Assembly (NCBI RefSeq): GCF_027532185.1
Contig: NZ_JAPZSV010000005.1
Span: forward strand, 343,865-407,864
DNA from: Hylemonella sp.
GTDB lineage: Bacteria; Pseudomonadota; Gammaproteobacteria; Burkholderiales; Burkholderiaceae_C
Direction: 5' to 3'
Length of the DNA: 64,000 nucleotides
The stretch's first letter is position 1, and each line of letters starts with the position of its first letter. Made by a program: the position numbers and the translations under genes. Shown piece by piece: positions 50,431 through 60,173 of the stretch. The notes below the pieces were generated by a model, which saw only the letters and a program-made list of their open reading frames with translations, did no database searches and was not told where the DNA came from.

Positions 50431-51395
50431 GCGAAGTGGTCGAAGGAACGGGCGGGCGTGGACAGCGGCCTGCCTTGTGTATCGACCACACGCAGGCCAG
50501 GCTCGGCTTCGAGCCGGCCGATGGGCGTGAGCGGCACGCCCACGGCGTGTCCGACGGCCTGCACCTCGGCGTGGCGTGCGGCCGGCGCGGAAAACAGCAA
50601 CTCGTAGTCGTCGCCCCCACCCAGCACCAGCGCAAGCCGCTCGGCCTCGTCCAGCACGCCTGCAGCCACGGCCGGCAGGCTGGCCAGCACCGACGCTTCG
50701 AGGCGCGCGCCACAGCCCGAGGCCTTCAGCAGATGACCGAGGTCACCGGCCAGGCCGTCGCTCAGGTCCAAGGCGGCGCTGGCGATGCCGCGCAAGGCCA
50801 GCCCCAGGCTCACACGCGGGCTGGGACGTTCGAGCCGCTGGCGCGCAGCGTGCAGCAGCTCCGGGCTCAGCGTGCGTCGGCCTTGGAGCGCTTCGAGCGC
50901 CAGCCGCGCATCACCCAGCGTGCCGCTGACCCAGAGCTCGTCACCCGGCCGCCCACCCGAGCGCAGCAGGGCTTGGCCCGTGGGCACTTCACCGAAGACC
51001 GTGATGCAGAGATTGAGCGGGCCGCGCGTGGTGTCGCCGCCCATGAGCGTGCAGTGGTGGGCGTCGGCCAGCGCGAACAGGCCGCGCGCGAAGGCGGCCA
51101 GCCAGGCCTCGTCGGCCTGCGGCAGGGACAGCGCCAGCGTAAATGCCAGCGGGCGCGCGCCGCTGGCGGCCAGGTCGCTGAGGTTGACCGCCAGGGCCTT
51201 GTGGCCCAGGGCCTCAGGGTCGACGTCGGCGAAGAAATGCCGGCCCTCGACCAGCATGTCGCAGGAGACGGCGAGCTGCATGCCGGGCGCGGGCTGCAGC
51301 AGGGCACAGTCGTCGCCGATGCCCAGGGCCACGGCCGGGTTGGGTGCCGCACCTTCGCGCTGGAAATAGCGCCGGATCAGCTCGAACTCACCCAT
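50427..51395 (-). CDS. thiL: Thiamine-monophosphate kinase
   Basis: A 322-residue ThiL, the usual length, phosphorylating thiamine monophosphate to the diphosphate. Motifs: MGEFELIRRYFQ at the start, GIGDDCALLQP, CDMLVEGRHFFADVDPEALGHKALAVNLSDLAASGA, MGGDTTRGPLNLCITVFGEV, ALDLSDGLAGDLGHLL and LGGGDDYELLF. These include the metal- and ATP-binding Asp residues of the PurM-like fold. It overlaps the Gcr gene upstream by 8 bp. Confidence 0.96.
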   Translation of the reverse strand: MGEFELIRRYFQREGAAPNPAVALGIGDDCALLQPAPGMQLAVSCDMLVEGRHFFADVDPEALGHKALAVNLSDLAASGARPLAFTLALSLPQADEAWLAAFARGLFALADAHHCTLMGGDTTRGPLNLCITVFGEVPTGQALLRSGGRPGDELWVSGTLGDARLALEALQGRRTLSPELLHAARQRLERPSPRVSLGLALRGIASAALDLSDGLAGDLGHLLKASGCGARLEASVLASLPAVAAGVLDEAERLALVLGGGDDYELLFSAPAARHAEVQAVGHAVGVPLTPIGRLEAEPGLRVVDTQGRPLSTPARSFDHFA

Positions 51396-53379
51396 GGGGC
51401 ACCGCCGCCGCGGCGGCGGGTTCGCGCGCGGGCCAGAAGAAGCTCAGTGGCGCGCGGCGCGCGCGGGCGCGGATGGCGCGGTAGATGCGTACCCGGTCCA
51501 GGCCGGTGACGTTGTGCGCGCGCAGGGCCAGGCGAAAGGCGAAGAAGAAGCTCACGGCCACATTGAGCGTGCCCGTGACGCCGATGGCCGCCACGCACCA
51601 CCAGAAGACCGGCAGACGCAGCACGTCCACCCCCAGGGTCACGCTGGCTGCGGCGATCTGGCCGGTGGAGAGCGTGACGTGGCGCACATCCAGGCCCAGG
51701 CCGAAGAAGGCCGCGAAGGCCGGCACCAGGCCCAGCATCAGGCCCAGCGAGATGTTGGCCGCCAGGCCCGAGATGTTCTCGCGTGCAAAGACGGACCAGC
51801 GCGTGGCGCGTTCCGCACCCAGCACGGCCGTGATGCGCGGGTGGTAGCGCAGGGCCGAGTCCATGCGTTGCAGCACGAACCAGTTCTCGGTCCAGCCGGC
51901 GATGATGCTGGAGGCAAACAGCAGCACGCCCGTGAAGGCGGCGAACAGCGCCGTGGGGCCGAGCAGGGTCAGCGAACCCAGCACGTACTCCGCCTTCTCG
52001 CGGCTCAGGGGCGCCTGGCCCATGAGCAGCCAGAAACCGCCACAGAGCAGCAGTACGCCGGGCACGACCACCGCCAGGTTGCCGATCACGGCGGCCACCT
52101 GCGAGCGCACCAGGTGCGTCACCTCGTCGACGAAGTCCTCGACCGCGCCCGGTGCGTCCAGGTCCTTGAGCTTGGCGGCCATGGCCGGCGCGGTCATGGC
52201 CGGCTGCTTGGTGGCCACGGTCCAGTGCAGCAGCTGGATGAGCACGAAACTCAGCGCGTAGTTCAGGCCGGCGGCAAAGCCGCTCCAGAAGGCCGACAGG
52301 CCCAGGCCCAGCAGCGCGAACTTCATGAGCGTGGTGACGGACATCACGGCGCCGCCGCCCGCTGCCTTGCGCACCATGGCGTAGTAGTCGGCGCGGTTGC
52401 GCGTGATGTAGTGCTCGCCGGTCTCGGCGCTGCGCTCGGCCACCTTGGCGGCCAGCAGCGAGGAGTTGCTCGCGATCAGCGCGCGCAGGCTGCGGCTGTT
52501 GTGGCCGGCCTGCACGAGCTGGGCCAGCAGCTTGCCCGTGCCCGCGGCATCCGGCGCCAGCAGGGCGTCGAGCAGCAGGCGGCAGCGCAGGATGCGCTCA
52601 CGCAGCTGGCGCAGGCGGAAGACCACATCGACCGAGATGCCGTGCTCGTCCAGGTGCTCGTAGACGGCGTTGGCGCTTTGACGGCAGCCGTCGAGCCGGT
52701 CCTTGAAGGCTTGCACGGTCTGCTCCAGCGCGGAGGGGTCCCGCGGTCGATGGTGCAGGGCGCGTCGGAGTGTCTCGAAGTCGACCAGCAGCTCCCGGTA
52801 GGCCTGCAGGTGCGCGCTGTGCTTCATGCGCAGGCGCAATTCCGGCGCGTAGCCGATGGCGCAGATCTGGCTGACGCAGCAGGCGATGGATTCCTCCAGC
52901 GCCGCGTGCCAGGACCAGGAGCCCGCGGTCGGCAGCCCGAGGACGGCCGACAGGCGCCGCTCGGTCTCCTCGTCCAGACGGCCCAGCCAGGCGGCGTCGA
53001 ATTCGTGCGGGAAGAGCAGGGTATGGAGTTCGGAGGCGTCGCGCGTCTGCGGCGTCGCAGGCAGCACGTGGTGCAACAACCGGCTGATGAACTCGCTCAG
53101 GAAGACGGGTCGCTGGGCAAAGCCGTGGTCGGCCAGCAGGGTGGTGCTGTCCACGCCGCCGAGCAGGGCCCGCCACCAGGCCTGGGCACGGGTGCGTAGC
53201 TCGGCATCGCTTTCCAGCCGCTCGATCAGCAGCTGCAGACGCTCCAGGGTGGTGGCGACCGAGCTGCGGTCGCCACGCATCCAGTCCAGCAGGCGGACCA
53301 GCCAGAGATGGCGTTCGACCAGCGGAGCGTCGGGGTCGAGGGTGTCGAGCAGGGCGGCGAGCGTGGGCGGCGCGGCCAT
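51388..53379 (-). CDS. Gcr-type membrane protein (SpecificRecomb family)
   Basis: A 663-residue protein of the family named site-specific recombinase, from gonococcal Gcr. The N-terminal half (1-330) is soluble and helical; the C-terminal half has about six hydrophobic segments (GLGLSAFWSGFAAGLNYALSFVLIQLLHW, VVVPGVLLLCGGFWLLM, ALFAAFTGVLLFASSIIAGW). No tyrosine or serine recombinase active site is visible, so the name is doubtful and a membrane role is likelier. It is co-oriented with apaG (1-bp gap) and thiL. Confidence 0.85.
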   Translation of the reverse strand: MAAPPTLAALLDTLDPDAPLVERHLWLVRLLDWMRGDRSSVATTLERLQLLIERLESDAELRTRAQAWWRALLGGVDSTTLLADHGFAQRPVFLSEFISRLLHHVLPATPQTRDASELHTLLFPHEFDAAWLGRLDEETERRLSAVLGLPTAGSWSWHAALEESIACCVSQICAIGYAPELRLRMKHSAHLQAYRELLVDFETLRRALHHRPRDPSALEQTVQAFKDRLDGCRQSANAVYEHLDEHGISVDVVFRLRQLRERILRCRLLLDALLAPDAAGTGKLLAQLVQAGHNSRSLRALIASNSSLLAAKVAERSAETGEHYITRNRADYYAMVRKAAGGGAVMSVTTLMKFALLGLGLSAFWSGFAAGLNYALSFVLIQLLHWTVATKQPAMTAPAMAAKLKDLDAPGAVEDFVDEVTHLVRSQVAAVIGNLAVVVPGVLLLCGGFWLLMGQAPLSREKAEYVLGSLTLLGPTALFAAFTGVLLFASSIIAGWTENWFVLQRMDSALRYHPRITAVLGAERATRWSVFARENISGLAANISLGLMLGLVPAFAAFFGLGLDVRHVTLSTGQIAAASVTLGVDVLRLPVFWWCVAAIGVTGTLNVAVSFFFAFRLALRAHNVTGLDRVRIYRAIRARARRAPLSFFWPAREPAAAAAVPHG

Positions 53380-53380
53380 C

Positions 53381-53779
53381 TCAGTGCAGCGTGCGGTTGC
53401 CGCCCGCGCCGCTGCCGCTGAGTGCGTCCAGCACGAACAGGGGGATGTCGACGTCGAAGCGCTCGCCGTCCTCGGCGACGAAGAAATAGCTGCCGTGCAT
53501 GGTGCCGGTGGGTGTGCGCAGACGCGTGCCGCTGGTGTATTCGAAGGTGGTGCCGGGCTGCAGCAGGGGCTGCTGGCCGACCACGCCCAGGCCACGCACC
53601 TTCTCGGTGTGGCCGTTGGCGTCGTTGACGTTCCAGCTGCGCGAGATCAGCTGAGCCGGCACTTCGCCGGTGTTGGTGATGCTGATGGTGTAGGCGAAGA
53701 CGTAGAGGCCCTGGTCGGGAGCAGATTGCTCGGGCAGGTGGCGCGGCTGGACTTCGACGAGGATCTGGTACTTGGCCAT
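53381..53779 (-). CDS. apaG: ApaG protein
   Basis: A 132-residue ApaG/Co2+-Mg2+ efflux-associated protein with a fibronectin III-like beta fold. Recognisable segments: [51 protein letters not shown] and [22 protein letters not shown]. It has no known catalytic activity. It is divergent from rpe over 35 bp, a conserved pairing in betaproteobacteria. Confidence 0.95.
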   Translation of the reverse strand: MAKYQILVEVQPRHLPEQSAPDQGLYVFAYTISITNTGEVPAQLISRSWNVNDANGHTEKVRGLGVVGQQPLLQPGTTFEYTSGTRLRTPTGTMHGSYFFVAEDGERFDVDIPLFVLDALSGSGAGGNRTLH

Positions 53780-53814
53780 ATATAGTCCGGCATCCTACCT
53801 GCGAAAATAGCGGC

Positions 53815-54495
53815 ATGAGCAAAACCTACCGCATTGCCCCCTCCATCCTCTCGGCCGATTTCGCCCGCCTGGGAGAAGAGGTGCGCAACGTCATCGCCGC
53901 TGGCGCCGACTGGATCCACTTCGACGTGATGGACAACCATTACGTGCCCAACCTGACCTTCGGCCCCATGGTCTGCCAGGCCCTCAAGCCGCATGCCAAG
54001 ACCACCGATGGCCGAGCGGTGCCCATCGACGTGCACCTGATGGTGCAGCCCGTGGACGCGCTGGCCGCGGCCTTCGCCCAGGCCGGCGCCGACCTGATCA
54101 GCTTCCACCCCGACGCGTCCGCCCACGTGCACCGCAGCGTGCAGGCCATCAAGGCTGCGGGCTGCCAGGCTGGCCTGGTGTTCAATCCGGCCGCGACCCT
54201 GGACGTGCTGGATTGGGTGATCGAGGACATCGACCTCATCCTCATCATGAGCGTGAACCCGGGCTTCGGCGGCCAGAGTTTCATCGACTCGGCGCTGCGC
54301 AAGGTCGAGGCCACGCGCAAGCGCATCGAGGCCAGCGGCAAGGATATTCGCCTGGAGGTTGACGGCGGCATCAAGGCCGACAACATCCGCCGCGTGGCCG
54401 ATGCGGGGGCTGACACCTTTGTCGCCGGCAGCGCGATCTTCGGCAAGCCCGACTACCGCGCCGTGATCCAGTCCATGCGTCAGGCCCTGGCTTGA
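53815..54495 (+). CDS. rpe: Ribulose-phosphate 3-epimerase
   Basis: A 226-residue TIM-barrel epimerase interconverting ribulose-5-phosphate and xylulose-5-phosphate. Motifs: [34 protein letters not shown] (Asp and His metal ligands), [13 protein letters not shown] (IDVHLMVQP), [13 protein letters not shown] and [31 protein letters not shown] (phosphate loop). All key residues are present. Confidence 0.97.
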   Translation: MSKTYRIAPSILSADFARLGEEVRNVIAAGADWIHFDVMDNHYVPNLTFGPMVCQALKPHAKTTDGRAVPIDVHLMVQPVDALAAAFAQAGADLISFHPDASAHVHRSVQAIKAAGCQAGLVFNPAATLDVLDWVIEDIDLILIMSVNPGFGGQSFIDSALRKVEATRKRIEASGKDIRLEVDGGIKADNIRRVADAGADTFVAGSAIFGKPDYRAVIQSMRQALA

Positions 54496-54570
54496 GCGTG
54501 ACCACGCCTGCTGCCGCGTTTTGATCCGACGCAGCCCAGCCCTATCGTCACCCCCGGTGCCGAGTCTTCC

Positions 54571-57500
54571 ATGAATTCCAGCGATCCGCCCCTCGCCCCC
54601 GGTCCCGTGTCCTTCGGGCGCCGGGTGCTGGAGTGGGTGGTCCATGGCCGGCACGCCGGCCGGGATGCGCAGCAGGTCCACCGCTGGGTACGCACCGCCT
54701 TGTATGTGGTGCTGCTCGTGGTGGGTGTGCTGGCCTACTGGCAGAGTCGGCAGCTCGCCCAGGCCGAGAGCGTGCGCCAGGCTGATGCGGAGATCATCCG
54801 TGTCGCCGCGACCCAGAGCACCCAGATCCAGCGCATGCTGATGCTGCTGACCCGGCTGGATGCCGGGACGGGCATCCCCGAGGAGACCGTCAACGCGTTG
54901 GGCGAGACGGTGAACCAGACCCAGACCCAGGCCGCGCTGCTGGACGAACTGCTGGCCCGTCAGGGGGTGTGGCAGCGGTCCGAGCGGGTGCAGCTGCGCC
55001 AGGCCATCTTCGAGTGGCAGGACCGGCGCGAACGGGTCTGGTACCGCGCCCAGACCCTGCTCTGGCTGGTGGACCGCGCCGACGCGGCGCAACGGCGCAC
55101 GGCGGGCCAGCTTCTGCAAACCGAGCTGGAGTCGTTCTGGCTGACGACCCAGAGCATGGTTGACGAGCTGCAGCTGGCCGCCCAGGAACGGGCCCAGGGC
55201 ATGCTGCACGGCATCCAGCTGTCGGCCTTGGTCACGGCCGCGCTGCTGCTCTTGCTGCTGTTCGGCGTGGCCGAGCCGCTGGTGCGCTTCGTCCAGCGCC
55301 AGGGCGAGGATTTCGCGCGCCAGTCGGCCGAGTTGCAGCGCCTGGCCCTGGTCGCCGAGCGCACCTCCAACTGGGTGGCCGTGGTCGACCGCGAGCGTCG
55401 CGTGCTCTGGTGCAACGACGCCTTCCTGCGCGGCAAGGGGCGCACGCGCGCGCAGGTGCTGGGGCAGCACTCGGCCCTGCTCAAGGCCAATGAGTACAAC
55501 GACGCTGAGGAGATGTCGCGTCTGCTGGCCGAACTCGACATGGGCCTGCCCGTACGCACCGAGGTGATGCACCGCGGGCGTGACGGCCAGGAGGTCTGGC
55601 TCGACGTGGACTTCCAGCCCATCCACGATGCCCAAGGCTTCCTGCAGGGCTTCACCATCGTGGCCAGTGACATCACGGACGGCATGAACCAGCGCGTACG
55701 CATGCGCACCCTGCTCGATGCGCTGCCCGTTGGCGTGGTGCTGCAGGACATCGACGGCAAGGTCATGGAGAGCAACACGTCGGCAGCCAATATGCTGGGC
55801 ATGTCCGGCAGCGAGCTGGCCCAGCGCGAGGGCCTGGCGCGCGAAGGCATTGCCGTGCGCGACGACCTGTCGCCCTACCCGGTCAGCGAACGCCCCAGCG
55901 TGCGCACCCTGCGCACGGGCCAGGGCCTGCGTGGCGAGTCCATCGGCCTGATGATGCCCGGGGGCGATCTGCGTTGGCTGCTGGTCAACACCCAGCCGCT
56001 GCGTGACGCGGCGGGCCACATGACCGGCGTGGTGTCGAGCATGGTCGACGTGACCGAGCAGCGCGACCAGCAGCAGCTGCTGACCCTGGCCATCGAGAGC
56101 GCCTCGCTCGGGGTCTGGCACTGGGACATCGCCAGCGGCAAGATGGATGTGAACGACCGGCTCTACGCCCTGTTCGGCTATGGGCCGGGCGAGCTGCACC
56201 TGGATTCGGACGTGTTCTACAACCTGATCCACGCCGACGACCGCGAGGGCTGGAAATGGGCGATCCGCACCAATCTGCGCGATTCGCACCAGCCCCTGCA
56301 CTGGGAGGTGCGCCTGCGCCATGGCAGCGGGCGCTGGATGTGGACGCTGTTCAGCGGCACGGTGGTAGCGCGTGACGGCAATGGTCGCGCATTGCGCATG
56401 GCTGGCATCTGCTACGACATCAATGCACAGAAGGAGCTGGAGGAGCAGCTGCGCCAGAGCGCGCGCACCGACAGCCTCACGCGCCTGCCCAACCGCATCG
56501 AGCTGCTCCATCGCGTCCACGCCTCGATCCAGCGCGCCAAGGAGCAGCCGGGCTACTGTTTTGCCGTGCTCTTCATGGACTTCGACCGCTTCAAGCAGGT
56601 CAACGACACGCTGGGCCATTCGGTCGGCGACGAACTGCTGCGCCAGATCGCCGCTCGGCTGGAGGACAGCCTGCGCCCGGGCGATGCCTTCGTGCAGACC
56701 AGCGACTTCAGCCAGATGGCGGCGCGCATCGGAGGCGACGAGTTCGTGGTGCTGCTCGACAACATCCGCGGCGACCTCGACGCCCAGGTGGTGGCGGCGC
56801 GTCTGCTGGAGGTGCTGGCCCAGCCCTACCAGATCGGGCCGCACCGGGTGAGCTCCACGGCCAGCATCGGCATCGTGACCACGGCGCACATGGCCGACGA
56901 CCCCGACAGCGTGCTCCGCGACGCCGACATTGCTATGTACGAGGCCAAGCGCCAGGGGCGCGGGCGCTACGAGATGTTCGAGCCCTCGATGCGCAAGCGC
57001 GTGCACGACGACGTGGAGCTGGAGAACGACCTGCGCCAGGCCATCGACAAGGGCGAGATCCATGTGGTCTATCAGCCCATGATCGACCTCGCGAACGGGC
57101 GCCTGGTGGGCATGGAGGCGCTGGCGCGCTGGTTGCATCCGCAGCGCGGGGCGGTGTCGCCGCTGACTTTCATCCCGGTGGCCGAGGCCACGGGCATGAT
57201 CGGCCGGCTGGGTGAGTTCGTGCTCCAGACCGCCTGCCGTGAACTCGTGCGCCTGCGTGGCCTGCTGGGTGTACGCGCGCCCGAGACGGTGTCGGTCAAC
57301 CTGTCACGCGCCCAGCTGCGCCAGCCAGGCTTTGCCGCCAAGCTGTCGGAGCTGCTCTATGGCAGCGGCCTGACGCCTGCTGCCTTGATGCTGGAGGTGA
57401 CGGAAAGTCTGGCCGCGCAGGACGAGGGCGTGCAGTCCGTGCTGCGCGAGATCCGGGCCCTGGGCGTGTCGCTCGCGCTGGACGATTTCGGCACGGGCTA

Positions 57501-57777
57501 TTCCTCGCTGTCCTGCCTGCACGAGCTGCCGGTCAACCAGGTCAAGATCGACCGCTCCTTCGTGAGCCTGGCGCCGCGCAGCGACTACCACCGGGTGATG
57601 ATCGAGGCGACGATCCGGATGGCCCAGACCCTGGGCCTGCAGACTGTCGCCGAGGGCATCGAGTCAGCCGATCAGGCCGCACTCATGGCGCGCCTGGGCT
57701 GCGGCAAGGGGCAGGGCTACCTCTACAGCCGCCCGCTCAATGCGCGCGACCTGGAGCAGTGGGCGCTCAGGACTTGA
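54571..57777 (+). CDS. PAS-GGDEF-EAL cyclic-di-GMP signalling protein
   Basis: A 1068-residue inner-membrane protein. TM1 (about 43-60) and TM2 (about 212-232) enclose a periplasmic helical sensor. Then come three PAS/PAC modules (about 250-370, 375-495 and 500-625), a GGDEF domain with an intact GGDEF at 721-725, and an EAL domain with EAL at 849-851 plus LDDFGTGYSSLSCL and QTVAEGIES. Both synthesis and breakdown residues of cyclic-di-GMP look complete. A short insertion precedes GGDEF, and no RxxD inhibitory site is seen there. It overlaps the convergent gene by 11 bp at its end. Confidence 0.94.
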   Translation: MNSSDPPLAPGPVSFGRRVLEWVVHGRHAGRDAQQVHRWVRTALYVVLLVVGVLAYWQSRQLAQAESVRQADAEIIRVAATQSTQIQRMLMLLTRLDAGTGIPEETVNALGETVNQTQTQAALLDELLARQGVWQRSERVQLRQAIFEWQDRRERVWYRAQTLLWLVDRADAAQRRTAGQLLQTELESFWLTTQSMVDELQLAAQERAQGMLHGIQLSALVTAALLLLLLFGVAEPLVRFVQRQGEDFARQSAELQRLALVAERTSNWVAVVDRERRVLWCNDAFLRGKGRTRAQVLGQHSALLKANEYNDAEEMSRLLAELDMGLPVRTEVMHRGRDGQEVWLDVDFQPIHDAQGFLQGFTIVASDITDGMNQRVRMRTLLDALPVGVVLQDIDGKVMESNTSAANMLGMSGSELAQREGLAREGIAVRDDLSPYPVSERPSVRTLRTGQGLRGESIGLMMPGGDLRWLLVNTQPLRDAAGHMTGVVSSMVDVTEQRDQQQLLTLAIESASLGVWHWDIASGKMDVNDRLYALFGYGPGELHLDSDVFYNLIHADDREGWKWAIRTNLRDSHQPLHWEVRLRHGSGRWMWTLFSGTVVARDGNGRALRMAGICYDINAQKELEEQLRQSARTDSLTRLPNRIELLHRVHASIQRAKEQPGYCFAVLFMDFDRFKQVNDTLGHSVGDELLRQIAARLEDSLRPGDAFVQTSDFSQMAARIGGDEFVVLLDNIRGDLDAQVVAARLLEVLAQPYQIGPHRVSSTASIGIVTTAHMADDPDSVLRDADIAMYEAKRQGRGRYEMFEPSMRKRVHDDVELENDLRQAIDKGEIHVVYQPMIDLANGRLVGMEALARWLHPQRGAVSPLTFIPVAEATGMIGRLGEFVLQTACRELVRLRGLLGVRAPETVSVNLSRAQLRQPGFAAKLSELLYGSGLTPAALMLEVTESLAAQDEGVQSVLREIRALGVSLALDDFGTGYSSLSCLHELPVNQVKIDRSFVSLAPRSDYHRVMIEATIRMAQTLGLQTVAEGIESADQAALMARLGCGKGQGYLYSRPLNARDLEQWALRT

Positions 57778-58348
57778 CGTCCAGCAGCGCGTTCTTGAGC
57801 TGCCAGTCGGCCGGCGACTTGCCCAACCAGATGCCCATCAGGGCGGCGAAGAACTCGGGCTCCTTGAAGGGGGCGCCCTGGGGCTTGCCCTTGACTGAGA
57901 TCAGTAGGCCCTGGTTGGGCACCCAATCCAGCGTGAAGCTGTCACCGGGCTGCAGCTTCTTGTGATCCGAGAAGATCTGGCTCATGCGCAGGATGCCCGG
58001 GATGAGCTGGGCGAAGGCGGCGCGGTCCATGTTGTCTTCCATGCCGCGGGAAAACAGCTTGCCGAGTTCGGCCGCGTCGATCTCGCGCAGCATGGTGATG
58101 CTCATGCGCTTGGGGCCGGGGGTCTTGAGGATCTCTTCCAGCGAGCCGACCTTGCGCGGGGTGTACAGGCCGGCCGCGTAGACCTTGAAGACGGCCTTGT
58201 AGCGCAGACCGGCGCCATTAAGCTGCAGCGCGCTGCCGTTGACATCGACCTGCGGCGGGAAATTGACGCCAGCCACCTCCAGGGCACAGACCTGCAGGCT
58301 GGCGCCCAGCAGCAAGGCGAACATGGCGGGGCGGAAAGCGGACCACAT
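57767..58348 (-). CDS. Chalcone isomerase-like periplasmic protein
   Basis: A 193-residue protein with a signal peptide (MWSAFRPAMFALLLGASLQVCA) and a chalcone-isomerase-like core. EVAGVNFPPQVDVNGSALQLNGAGLRYKAVFKVYAAGLYTPRKV is the diagnostic stretch. The C-terminal FKEPEFFAALMGIWLGKSPADWQLKNALL is also typical. Bacterial members do not make flavonoids; their role is uncertain. GGAGG upstream of ATG 58348 supports the start. The promoter region faces the trp leader. Confidence 0.88.
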   Translation of the reverse strand: MWSAFRPAMFALLLGASLQVCALEVAGVNFPPQVDVNGSALQLNGAGLRYKAVFKVYAAGLYTPRKVGSLEEILKTPGPKRMSITMLREIDAAELGKLFSRGMEDNMDRAAFAQLIPGILRMSQIFSDHKKLQPGDSFTLDWVPNQGLLISVKGKPQGAPFKEPEFFAALMGIWLGKSPADWQLKNALLDVKS

Positions 58349-58461
58349 GAGAAATACCTCCAAATAGAACGACCGTTCGTTTTAATTTGATTATCCCAGA
58401 CCCCCCGGGGTGTCCATTCAGGGTTTATCTGGAGGCTGGGCGGCTTTGCTAAACTGGCCCC

Positions 58462-58542
58462 ATGTTCATTCACCGCCTCATCAGCACAGGTTGCAGCGAC
58501 CGGGGAGCCTGGCCCTGGCGTCGCTGGTCTGACGCGACCTGA
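58462..58542 (+). CDS. trpL: trp operon leader peptide
   Basis: A 26-codon reading frame, MFIHRLISTGCSDRGAWPWR..., ending RWSDAT. It contains three Trp codons within six residues (WPWRRW), far above chance for a 26-residue peptide. It lies 130 bp upstream of trpE and directly before an inverted repeat. This is the hallmark of transcription attenuation, where stalling at Trp codons controls termination. No clear ribosome-binding site precedes the ATG, so translation may be from a very short leader. Identification rests on position and Trp content. Confidence 0.75.
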   Translation: MFIHRLISTGCSDRGAWPWRRWSDAT

Positions 58543-58549
58543 GGCCCCC

Positions 58550-58565
58550 GCTGGCGTCGGCCAGC
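58550..58565 (+). promoter_or_regulatory. Candidate trp attenuator hairpin
   Basis: GCTGGC-GTCG-GCCAGC forms a 6-bp stem 8 bp after the leader peptide stop, followed by CCGGTCTTCCCC, which is only weakly T-rich. An alternative pairing of CTGGCC (58509-58514, overlapping the first leader Trp codon) with GGCCAG (58559-58564) is possible. A second hairpin (CCCTG/CAGGG) lies at about 58582-58598. Confidence 0.5.
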
Positions 58566-58671
58566 CCGGTCTTCCCCTCCGCCCTGTCTCTGGCAGGGTA
58601 CCGAATGATCATGGCACCCAGTGGTGCCAGGCGCATGGCAAAGCCCGGCGCCGAACCGGAGTTTTTCCGTG

Positions 58672-60168
58672 ATGACCGAGTCCGAATTCATGGAGCGGGC
58701 CCGCCAGGGTTACAACCGCATCCCACTGCTGGCCCAGGCCTTTGCCGACCTGGAAACCCCGCTCTCCCTCTACCTCAAGCTGGCCCACGCCCAGGATGGC
58801 GGCCGTCACAGCTTCCTGCTCGAATCCGTGGTCGGTGGCGAGCGCTTCGGCCGCTACAGCTTCATCGGCCTGCCCGCGCGCACCCTGGTGCGCTCGCGCG
58901 GTTTCGGCGATCAGGCCGTGACCGAGGTGGTGACCGATGGTCAAGTGGTGGAAACCGCCCGCGGCAACCCGCTGGACTTCGTGGCGGCCTACCACCAGCG
59001 CTTCAAGGTGGCCCTGCAGCCTGGCCTGCCGCGTTTCTGCGGGGGGCTGGCCGGCTACTTTGGCTACGACACGGTGCGTCACATCGAGAAGAAGCTGGTG
59101 CACAGCTGCCCGCCCGACACCCTGGGCTGCCCCGACATCCTGCTGCTGCAATGCGAGGAGCTGGCCGTCATCGACAACCTCTCGGGCAAGCTCTACCTCA
59201 TCGTCTACGCCGATCCGGCCCAGCCGCAGGCCTATGCGCAGGCGCAGGCGCGGCTGGCCGAGCTGCGCGCGCGGCTCAACACCTCGGTGCAGGCGCCACC
59301 CATCAAGCCCAGCACCGTGCATGAGGTGGGGCGCGAGTTCGCCAAGGAGGACTACATTGCCGCCGTGGAGCGCGCCAAGGAGCTGATCGCCGCCGGTGAC
59401 TTCATGCAGGTCCAGGTGGGCCAGCGCCTGCACAAGCGCTACACCGAGTCGCCGCTCTCGCTCTACCGCTCGCTGCGCTCGCTCAACCCCTCGCCCTATA
59501 TGTACTACTACCACTTCGGCGACTTCCACGTGGTGGGGGCCTCGCCGGAGATCCTGGTGCGGCAGGAACAGACGCCCGAGGGGCAGAAGATCACCATCCG
59601 CCCGCTGGCCGGCACGCGCCCGCGTGGCGCCACGCCCGAGGCCGACAAGGCCGCCGAGGTGGAGTTGGTCAACGACCCCAAGGAACGTGCCGAGCATGTG
59701 ATGCTGATCGACCTGGCGCGCAACGACATCGGCCGGATCGCCAAGACCGGCAGCGTCAAGGTGACCGAGGCCTTTGTGGTGGAGCGTTACAGCCACGTGA
59801 TGCACATCGTGAGCAACGTCGAGGGCCTGCTGAAGGACGGCATGAGCTCGATGGACGTGCTCCGGGCCACCTTCCCGGCCGGCACGCTGACCGGTGCGCC
59901 CAAGGTACACGCGATGGAGCTGATCGACCAGCTCGAACCGAGCAAGCGCGGGCTGTACGGTGGCGCCTGCGGTTACCTGAGCTATGCCGGCGACATGGAC
60001 GTGGCCATCGCCATCCGCACCGGCGTCATCAAGAACGACACGCTTTACGTGCAGGCCGCGGCCGGTGTGGTGGCCGACTCGGTGCCCGAGATGGAGTGGC
60101 GCGAGACCGAGCACAAGGCGCGCGCGCTGATCCGCGCCAGCGAGCTCGTGGAACAAGGCCTGGAGTGA
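58672..60168 (+). CDS. trpE: Anthranilate synthase component I
   Basis: A 498-residue TrpE that makes anthranilate from chorismate with ammonia from TrpG. The start is ATG 58672 ([19 protein letters not shown]), preceded by GGAG; the frame opens further upstream at a GTG. The tryptophan feedback motif LLES is visible in [18 protein letters not shown]. The chorismate-binding core ([57 protein letters not shown]) is complete. It is the first structural gene after the leader peptide. Confidence 0.97.
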   Translation: MTESEFMERARQGYNRIPLLAQAFADLETPLSLYLKLAHAQDGGRHSFLLESVVGGERFGRYSFIGLPARTLVRSRGFGDQAVTEVVTDGQVVETARGNPLDFVAAYHQRFKVALQPGLPRFCGGLAGYFGYDTVRHIEKKLVHSCPPDTLGCPDILLLQCEELAVIDNLSGKLYLIVYADPAQPQAYAQAQARLAELRARLNTSVQAPPIKPSTVHEVGREFAKEDYIAAVERAKELIAAGDFMQVQVGQRLHKRYTESPLSLYRSLRSLNPSPYMYYYHFGDFHVVGASPEILVRQEQTPEGQKITIRPLAGTRPRGATPEADKAAEVELVNDPKERAEHVMLIDLARNDIGRIAKTGSVKVTEAFVVERYSHVMHIVSNVEGLLKDGMSSMDVLRATFPAGTLTGAPKVHAMELIDQLEPSKRGLYGGACGYLSYAGDMDVAIAIRTGVIKNDTLYVQAAAGVVADSVPEMEWRETEHKARALIRASELVEQGLE

Positions 60169-60173
60169 ACATC

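Noticed and set aside
51388..53379. Gcr family protein as a possible integron or phage recombinase
   Set aside because: No tyrosine or serine recombinase catalytic residues, and several membrane helices; the family name is misleading.
53647..57138. A 1163-codon open frame on the minus strand
   Set aside because: It is antisense to the GGDEF-EAL gene; its translation is rich in His, Val, Gly and Gln with no domain pattern, a GC-rich shadow frame.
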